In this document: one piece after another, positions 57,215 to 64,000 of the stretch
Position numbering within the stretch: the stretch's first letter is position 1
Layout of the letters: each line of letters opens with the position of its first letter
NCBI GenBank assembly: GCA_021234155.1
Contig: JAJEKV010000028.1
Span: 10,862,134-10,926,133 of the forward strand
Length of the DNA stretch: 64,000 nucleotides
Reading direction: 5' to 3'
DNA from: Isoetes taiwanensis
Lineage: Eukaryota; Streptophyta; Lycopodiopsida; Isoetales; Isoetaceae
Notes under the pieces: model-generated
Told to the model about the DNA's origin: nothing
What the model saw: the letters and a program-made list of their open reading frames with translations, nothing else
Databases searched by the model: none
Program-made: the position numbers and the translations under genes

Positions 57215-59134
57215 TCACTGAGATGGATAGACACAGGACCCAAAACCTGCAAATACAAACAAGAAAAATCTATTACAGATTGATTCACAACAGAAATGGA
57301 AGAAACCAAATGAGATAAAGCAAGAAGAACAAGAACCCAAAAAACAAATGGAGGATGAGAAGACTTACTAGGATCACTAACACTGAGCAGAGCAGCGCCT
57401 CGGAAATCACAGTTCCAGTAGTTCCTGCCATGTTTCTGGTAATACATATTGAAAGCAAAGGAAGCATGGGAAGCAACATTGTTAGGCAGGAAGCAAGAGC
57501 CACCAGGTTGAATGGCAGAGCAATCTGCACCACCTTCACCACAGGCATAATTGAGGGCATTCTGGAGCTTAGCAGTATCAACTCCAGGCTTAGCAATGCA
57601 CCAGACTCTGGTAGGGTTTGGGCTAGGGTTTGAAGGGCTTGGGGTTTTTGGTGGAGGCAGAGGATTTGGAGGTGGAGGTGCATACCTAGGTCTTCTGTGA
57701 GGCCTTGGAGGAGGTGAAGGTGGTGGCTTTGTAGCAGGAGGCAGAGGAATCTTTGGAGGTGGAGATACTGGAGCTGGAGGCTTGGTAGCTGGTGGCAGTG
57801 GAATCTTTGGTGGTGGTGGTGCTGGCATAACTGTTCCATATGGTGATGGTGATGGTAATGCTGGTGGTGGTGGTGGTGCTATGTATATCCCATGGCTCCT
57901 TAACCCAACATCATACACTTCTGTCAGATTTGTGTAGAACAGCCCAAAGTTTCTCTCTGACTTTGGCCCTGGCTTTTGGTTCTCATTAAACAGTGCAAAT
58001 AAAAATACCTGTGTGTCCATGTTTGGCCTTGCAGGTGTCCCTCTGTTGGATAGCACATGAGCAATCAGATTCTTGTTGTATGTCATGGCATTCATCAGAC
58101 TTACTCCAGATTCAGCAGCATCTCCTGCAGATGGCCACCCTGTTTCTGATACCAGAACCTTGATTGAGTTGCTGTATCCAAGCTTTTCCATGGCATAGTA
58201 TATTGCATCAATCTGAGCATCAAAAAGGTTGCTATATTTAAGCCCTGTGTTTGAATCTAGTACCCCTTGGTTGGCTTGAAACAGGGCATATGCCAGAGAA
58301 ACATGCTGAGGTTCTTTTTTGTAGGCAAAGTAAGGGTAAGTATTCACCATGAGAGGGGATTCAGTCTGATTCAAGAACATTAAAATCTGCTTCATGAGCT
58401 CTTGCTGCTGGAAAATGGCTGATGAAGGGGGAAAGGTTTTTGACAGAATGGAAAAAGAATGTGGTGTAGAGACCATGATATGTCTTCTTAGACCTAACTC
58501 TGTTATGGCTGTGTGAAGATTTTGCATTGCAGAAAGCAGTTGAGCATGTAACAGAATATTGTTAGATGTCAGGACTTCATTCCCCACAGAAATCATCTTG
58601 ATTCTAGTTGCTGGCAGATGGGAGGCCACATTTCTCTTCACCCAGATTCTGGCATACTGCAGATCATGCAGAGGAGCTATTTCTTCATTCTTTACTCCAA
58701 CTATGACATCGATGCCACTGTTAGAAAATGCTCCAATAACAGCAGGATTAGAATCGTATATTTTGAGAGTGGTGATGCTGGTGCTCTGAATTAATGCTTT
58801 CACTCTGTCTGGAGATGGAAGATCATTCCCAAACTGGCCATAGTTTATACCAATCAGATTAGTCTGGCCAGATGTGGCAAGACCTGCAAATAACAGATTT
58901 AGAACCTTAAACCTGGTCTGAAATCTCTGAAAATAAGCATTTATGTAAAAGACAAGAAACATCTACATAAACAGACAAAGAATATGATTTTTGAATAATA
59001 TCGACATAAGCCATGAAGCAACTGAATATATTCTAGTGTAGCATAAGATTGAGAATGAAATACTCACAAGGGCCAGTAATGCCAAGCATCCATAGCAAGA
59101 ACACAAAAATTCTTATCCCCTGCGCCATATCCAT
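57215..59134 (-). CDS. Secreted GH17 glucan endo-1,3-beta-glucosidase with proline-rich linker and X8/CBM43 domain
   Basis: Three coding exons on the minus strand (59068-59134, 57369-58883, 57215-57246) have GT-AG introns and give 537 residues. Residues 1-24 form a signal peptide (MDMAQGIRIFVFLLWMLGIT). The GH17 domain (about 31-355) has the acid in SVGNEVL (E125) and the nucleophile in VSETGWPSAG (E269). An extensin-like Pro-rich linker spans 357-447 (runs of PPPP, repeated KIPLPPATKPP). The X8 domain (448-535) has all six cysteines (451, 470, 477, 486, 514, 532) and ends GSCVYPSQ. The family hydrolyses beta-1,3-glucan (callose) in the apoplast. No C-terminal hydrophobic GPI signal is present. 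A second ATG at 59,128 is an alternative start. Confidence 0.95.
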
Positions 59135-59480
59135 AGCTTCAGGACGAGGCAAATGAAAAACCCACTTTAAATATTGCCACCTCTGAGAGATTCCTTGGCT
59201 CTTTATAGCTTTAATCTACAGTATGGCACCTGAAAGAAGCCACTAAGCAGATTCTTGGTCCAATAGGCAACCACTCAAAGATGAAAAATCTATTCAAAGG
59301 GTCCAAGATTCTTTGCTTTGGAATGCATTAAGCATTGGATTCAAAAAGCCCATCAAAGCTGCAGCTGTCTAGCTGCAAGGCACTGATACAGAAGAAAAGA
59401 GGGCTTTCACTGTGTGGACAAGAAAAAACCCAGAAAAAAACAGGGCAAAGATCTTCGAACTGGGAGTGAAAGAGGGGGGT

Positions 59481-59490
59481 TTTTATAGCA
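59481..59490 (-). promoter_or_regulatory. TATA box of the glucanase gene
   Basis: On the minus strand this reads TGCTATAAAA, a good plant TATA box about 350 bp upstream of the ATG at 59,134. It implies a 5' leader of some 310-330 nt if no leader intron exists. Confidence 0.6.
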
Positions 59491-60258
59491 GAGTCTGTTC
59501 TAGATTTGAGACGTAAAGCTCAGCTACGGATTGAACCGTTGGAAAAACAGGGACAATGGTGATGCCTTTTCTCGTGATTGGGCGGAGATGAAATCTCACC
59601 GCCCAACATCATTTCACGGGCTGTCACCTTTGTTTTTAAAATGTCGTTTTACACAATCATCGTATTGTCGGGTCCCTGGCTTGTGGGCTTAAAGGCTGAG
59701 AGTATGATGCATTTGACATTAGGCTATACTTCTTTGATTGAACCCTCTCTTGCATGCAGTGGTTGGTATCATGTCACTCACCGTTGTAAAAGTGCCCAAA
59801 ATCCACAATATGGAGTCCTATGCCCCAGTTTGATTGCAATGTTTTATAAAGCAATGTTTGGTTACCCTTAAAGGAAGACCTTGTTTATGTGGTGGGTGGG
59901 CGAATATTCGCCTCTACCCAATCTATTCTAGGAAGCAAGGAGTGGTTGTATATACAGGTTTTTTACGTCATGGAAAGTGGGCCGCTGGTTCCGCCTCCGG
60001 AATGGAAAACGGCAGCATCATTCCGTTCAAGCGGTCATCTGCAATCGATCAACAGGTAAAAAAAATGCTGGCGCTCCCCACTTACCATGATGTTGGGAGG
60101 GGGGGACGAAACATGGTCGATGATTCCAGGACCCGCTCCCGGCTGCCGCCGGTCGCAGGACCCCTTGGAATCATCTCCCCTGTTTCCATCCCCCCCATAC
60201 ATCCTAGCAGGCCATGAGCAAATATGTCAAGCAACCTTATATTGAACAACTATTAACC
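59491..60258. other. Glucanase upstream region, no further gene
   Basis: Contains GC-richer stretches around 59,970-60,190. A 127-codon plus-strand frame there has no recognisable features and is not called. Confidence 0.4.
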
Positions 60259-60632
60259 AACCTTATATTAAACAACTATTATATACTTCTCGCTTACCTC
60301 CCTTCTGTTTTGGTGCATATTCACACAAGGGATGCCTCTGGGCATCGAGAGCTGCTAGATGGGCACATTTGCGAGTTATGCTTGCCTTTTGAACCATTGA
60401 TAGCGATCCTCACTTTTGGGATATGCTTACACAAGTTGGGGTATGTGCAGAACGAGATTGGTGAGGTACTATATAAGGTACAACAATAATTAATCTTGTC
60501 TAATTCATACACGTATTGTAGAATTGCACAGAAAGAAAAACCTCCCTCTGCCCTATGTCGCTCCTCATCTGAATATGCACCAAAACAGAAGAGGATTTTA
60601 AAGAGAATTATATAATGATTGTTTAATATAAA
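60259..60632. mobile_element. MITE of the 14.3-kb family
   Basis: The left arm (60,259-60,330) and the complement of the right arm (about 60,566-60,632) share TATATTAAACAA, TTATATA and TTCTGTTTTGGTGCATATTCA in order, with mismatches between. The inner TTTGG(T)GCATATTCACA and the following GGCATCGAGAGC resemble the element at 14,261-14,654. It is older or more diverged and carries no transposase. Confidence 0.7.
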
Positions 60633-60639
60633 AGTGATT

Positions 60640-60861
60640 AAAAACTTTTGAGCCTCGAGCAATGGGAATTTAGGAATACAAATTGATACCCACACTCAGT
60701 CTTTTAGAAACACCAGCATCAAACCATAACTAAGCAAAATTATCTTGTTTTGGCAATGCTAGCTGAATGGGGAGCTCCAAGTTGGGTATTTGATTACTTG
60801 CATTTAATTCAAATTTTCCACATGGGTTTGACAACAACTTTTCTTCTAAGGACCCACTTCA
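60640..60861. other. Spacer before the Ty3/Gypsy remnant
   Basis: Nothing recognisable; possibly decayed pol sequence. Confidence 0.3.
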
Positions 60862-63821
60862 GCAATGTAAAGTGGTGGGGGCAGGACCCATCTGGGTGTG
60901 TTGTAAAGTGTCACATGTCCGATAGGACGCTGCCTTGTGGCGTGACGTTAAAATCTCTTCTTCTTCTTCTATGAAATTTAAGGCCTCAAATTCATCCACC
61001 TTGTTGTATAATGTTACCTTTTTCTTACCATTGGAAATAGTGCATTCCCCTTTTGACCAAATAGGCCTGGCATCAACTGTAGAAAGCCATTTCCTTCCCA
61101 AAAGCAAATCATAAATGTCTGACTTGTCTTCTATCCCTTCAAAAGCAACCACAACAAAGTTAGCTGCAACAATTATACCCTCAACATCAATAGGCACATT
61201 GCTGACTATTCCTACAGGGCTGATCTTTGTGTTTGAGAAAGATTTTAAAACCATTGGAGCTTTCTTATCTATCTCAAGGCCATACAATCTCATGACATGA
61301 TGAGGCATAGCATTCAGAGGTGATCCCCCATCCAATAGGACCTTGGTCAAGATTTTCTTGCCCATTCTGGCAACACAAGTGAAAGCCCCTGGGTCATAAT
61401 CCTCTGAGTAAGCATGTGTTCCTCAATATGATTAGTTAGAGCAAACTCATCTTCTTTGGTCAAATTGAGCACCTTTTTTCCTGTAAGATGGAGCTACCTT
61501 GAGCAGAGTCAGCAAGTCAACACTGGTTTTAGAATTTTTAAGCAGATACTTAAAATCCTCACTATCTTTATCTTTTTTCAAATATTTCTAAACAGGGAGG
61601 AGGTACAACCATATTTTGATCAACTTCTTTGTACTTTATAGAATTGATTTCCTCATTTGCTCGTGCTGGCTCCTTCTCCTTTGCATTGTTCATTCCCCTA
61701 GTATGCACAGCCATGATCTCCTCCTATTCTTCAATTTCCTGCACAAATCTGATGGAATCATTTTGCTCATTCGGCTTAGATTTTTCCTGTCTAGCAAAAT
61801 ATTCTTTCACACTATACCTGTCTTTATAATGCCCAACAGCTTTGCAAAAGGTACACCCAGGGCATTCCTTACCAAAATGCCCTCTTTTACCACATTTTGT
61901 ACAAGGCCTATACTAGCAGTAATCAGAGGAATGAGAATTCCTTGAACAGTGAGCATAAGGTGGATAAACTTTGCTCAAATTTTGAGTTCTTCATCTCTTG
62001 AAGTTGCTTGGTCACCTCGACTAAGGCCTCTGAGACTTTGGTAATCTCAGCTTTCACATCTGCCACAGGACCCTCAGCATCCTCCACTTTTGTTTTTTTC
62101 TTCTCCTTTTGAATAGCATAGACTGGTGCAGGTCCTGGTCCCATGTATTCCTGTTCATAATCTGGAAAAAAAGGATCATGAGCAGGGTAGCCCTTAAGCT
62201 CGAAATATCGCCAAAAGGCTATTTTTTTGGACTTTTTTAGTTTTTTTCACTATTATTGAGTAGGATCAATTAGGAGTGGTGCCAATAAAATATCGCCACC
62301 TTGTCTACGAAATTTTCTCCCTCCACTTATAAATTAGCCTACACCACTAAATGATGGATTCTTGGATTCGCCCCTATGTGAATTTTATTCTTGGTAATTA
62401 TTCTAAAATCGCCCCTTAACCCCCTAAAATCATGTAAAATTTTTTCGAATTCTATCCTTGGTGAGTTTTTTAGAATTGTCATTTACCTCCAAGAAAAAAA
62501 AAGGGGGAAGGGAAAAAACCATGCATGTTATATGGATTTCACGACGTGGTTCCAACATCCAAGTATGCAATCACGAGTATTTTTGCTTTTTGGTGCATTT
62601 GTTTATCCAATCTTAAAAAGATGGTGAAATCAAATTGGTTTGTGCTTGCCCACCATGATATGCAATCATGCCTCGGCTAAGTTTATGTATTTGTTGTTTT
62701 TTAGCCCTTAATGTGGAGCTATTGAGATTTACAATCATATGCCAATGTCTGGTAACATGTATATTCATTATGTGAGCATTACGCTTACAACTGTATACGG
62801 ACATAACAAGTATATATTGTAGACCCAAATTTTAATTGAGAAAAAAGTATATATTCCATCGCTTGATGGATGAAAGATTCGCCAAGGTTGCTACAACTCA
62901 AATTGAAGCCCGAAACAAAATCGCCAACATAACTAATCGAAAAAAGCTAAGATTCGCCTCACATTCTAAATTACACCTATAAAATTTGGGCTTAAGGGCT
63001 ACCCTGATCATGAGGTGAGTGCATATCACCTAGTAGGTAAGAAATCATATCTGCAATTTCAGTGGCTTTAGTGAAAGCCTTATGTATTGTGTCAAAGCCT
63101 TCTTGTTTTTGAATTTTGAGCATCTTCCTGTGTATTCTTGATCTACTGCCTCTGATAAAAGATGCCACAAGATGCAAAGTATGGTTAGAAACTTGATTAA
63201 TCTGACACTTGACAAGATAAAGATTAAACTTTTCCACATATTGGTGAACACTCTCACCATGCTTAATATGAAAGGTTTGCAATTCAAAAATCAAATCCCG
63301 AGGATCCAAAAGCTTACCAAACCTTGCCAAGAATTTATTGACCAATTCATCCCAAGGGTAGCTCCTAAACTCATAACATACTCAAGCCAAGCTCTAACCT
63401 CATCATTCTTGAAACATTTTTTAAACTCAGAGAATTTGCAACCTTTCTTGTGTCCATATTCTTGGTAATACTCCTCAAAAATCTTTAGAAAATTGTTAGC
63501 ATTCATGCTTGGATCAAAAGTAGGAACAGGAATTGGCATATTCAACTCAAAGTAATGACAAGGCATACCTGAGTTTGCTTGTATAGTCACATTAGGTGCT
63601 GCAGCAGAGGCTTCATGATTCTCCTGTGCTTCAGCATGCTCAGATGTTTCATTTGTTCTCCCAGGAGCCATGAGTTCAAATTCCAGGAAAATATCTCGGT
63701 AGAACCTCCAAAGTGTTGAAGGTGTTCCTGGCAAAACCTTCAACCTCAGTTGTTTAGAACCTCCAGGTTGCTTGAGGCAACCACTCTGAGTGAGAAAAAT
63801 GCAAAAAGAATGCCCAAACAA
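60862..63821 (-). mobile_element. Ty3/Gypsy-type LTR retrotransposon: gag, CCHC knuckle and protease
   Basis: On the minus strand, gag starts MAPGRTNETSEHAE at 63,671 and contains a Retrotrans_gag region (DPSMNANNFLKIFEEYYQEY, then FIRGSRSRIHRKML) with a frameshift near 63,357. An 824-bp hAT insertion follows, then a Glu/Lys-rich stretch and a zinc knuckle CTKCGKRGHFGKEC (61,862-61,903). A retropepsin-like domain (60,862-61,400) has the active-site-type LLDGGSPLN at about 61,315-61,345 and a later YDLLLGRKWL. RT, RNase H and integrase are absent. The 5' LTR would lie to the right, near or beyond the window end. Confidence 0.85.
62183..63006. mobile_element. Non-autonomous hAT element inserted in gag
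   Basis: Both ends are the 17-bp inverted repeat CAGGGTAGCCCTTAAGC, whose CAGGG start is typical of hAT. They are flanked by exact 8-bp duplications ATCATGAG (62,175-62,182 and 63,007-63,014), the length hAT transposases make. The host gag frame continues in register when the element and one duplicate are ignored. No transposase frame exists in its 824 bp. TCGCC occurs seven times, all within about 220 bp of the left end or 130 bp of the right end, and may be a subterminal binding motif. Confidence 0.92.
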
Positions 63822-64000
63822 CAGTTTGAGACGGCTTTCCCTGAAGGGTGAAAAGTCTGCCTTACAAGAATGTATATCAAATGCAAACCAAAGGGAGTTT
63901 GATCATGATTCTTGTTTCTATAGTTGCACAAGACCTTAAAGTATCTTGGGACAAAAGTCAGAAGGATTTTGATGAGGGTAGATTTGCCAAACAAGCACTA
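63822..64000. other. Presumed 5' leader of the Ty3/Gypsy element
   Basis: Upstream of the gag start on the minus strand. I found no obvious tRNA primer-binding site or LTR end before the window stops. Confidence 0.3.

Noticed and set aside
57285-57839. A 184-codon His/Leu-rich minus-strand frame.
   Set aside because: It is the out-of-frame shadow of the proline-rich linker and X8 domain of the glucanase gene.

Overview
This window looks like a stretch of a large, repeat-rich nuclear genome of a land plant. The evidence is two spliced plant-type genes: a MUT9-like/AEL-type casein-kinase-related kinase with 16 coding exons, and a secreted GH17 beta-1,3-glucanase with a CBM43/X8 domain. Around them lie plant-style LINEs, a Ty3/Gypsy element, PIF/Harbinger, hAT, Helitron and SINE remnants. 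No host gene is visible in the first ~36 kb. A non-seed plant such as a fern or lycophyte is a guess based on the flavour of the retroelement and methyltransferase-like remnants; it is not demonstrated.

Layout. 1-17 kb: AT-rich decayed DNA with a LINE 3' scrap (1-335), a degenerate hammerhead-ribozyme-like fold (~1.9 kb), a tRNA-derived SINE (8.0-8.15 kb), and a long-TIR MITE (14.26-14.65 kb) followed by a tandem duplication. 17-22 kb: a plus-strand LINE 3' half, then a three-unit tandem array built from SINE-like tRNA-derived modules. 22.5-26.4 kb: a minus-strand Helitron helicase remnant, then two plus-strand reading regions (an RGG-bearing gag-like piece and an RT-like piece). 26.5-34.2 kb: two related elements with palindromic ends, a LINE fragment with a 55-bp duplication, an HSE-like CTAGAA-rich tract, a SINE-like dimer, a decayed LINE with an intact YADD box, and a strong fold-back hairpin.

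36.1-39.7 kb holds the kinase gene on the plus strand, whose exons assemble into a continuous 768-residue product. 39.7-46.9 kb contains a broken amino-methyltransferase-like pseudogene, a (TTG)40 tract and another LINE fragment. 47-52.2 kb is an L1-like LINE on the minus strand with its own MITE and SINE insertions. 52.2-56.6 kb carries a Ulp1-protease-like remnant and a PIF/Harbinger element (ORF1 tail, broken transposase, palindrome cluster). 57.2-59.5 kb holds the glucanase gene on the minus strand with a visible TATA box. 60.2-64 kb has a second MITE of the 14.3-kb family and a Ty3/Gypsy gag-protease region interrupted by an 824-bp non-autonomous hAT element with perfect 8-bp target duplications.

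The two host genes act in unrelated places (nuclear/cytoplasmic signalling and cell wall) and there is no sign that they cooperate. Everything else is nested mobile DNA in various stages of decay. I found no clear single novel system. The best leads are the composite SINE array, the methyltransferase-like pseudogene, the RGG/RT-like pair, the Harbinger palindrome cluster and the hammerhead-like fold.
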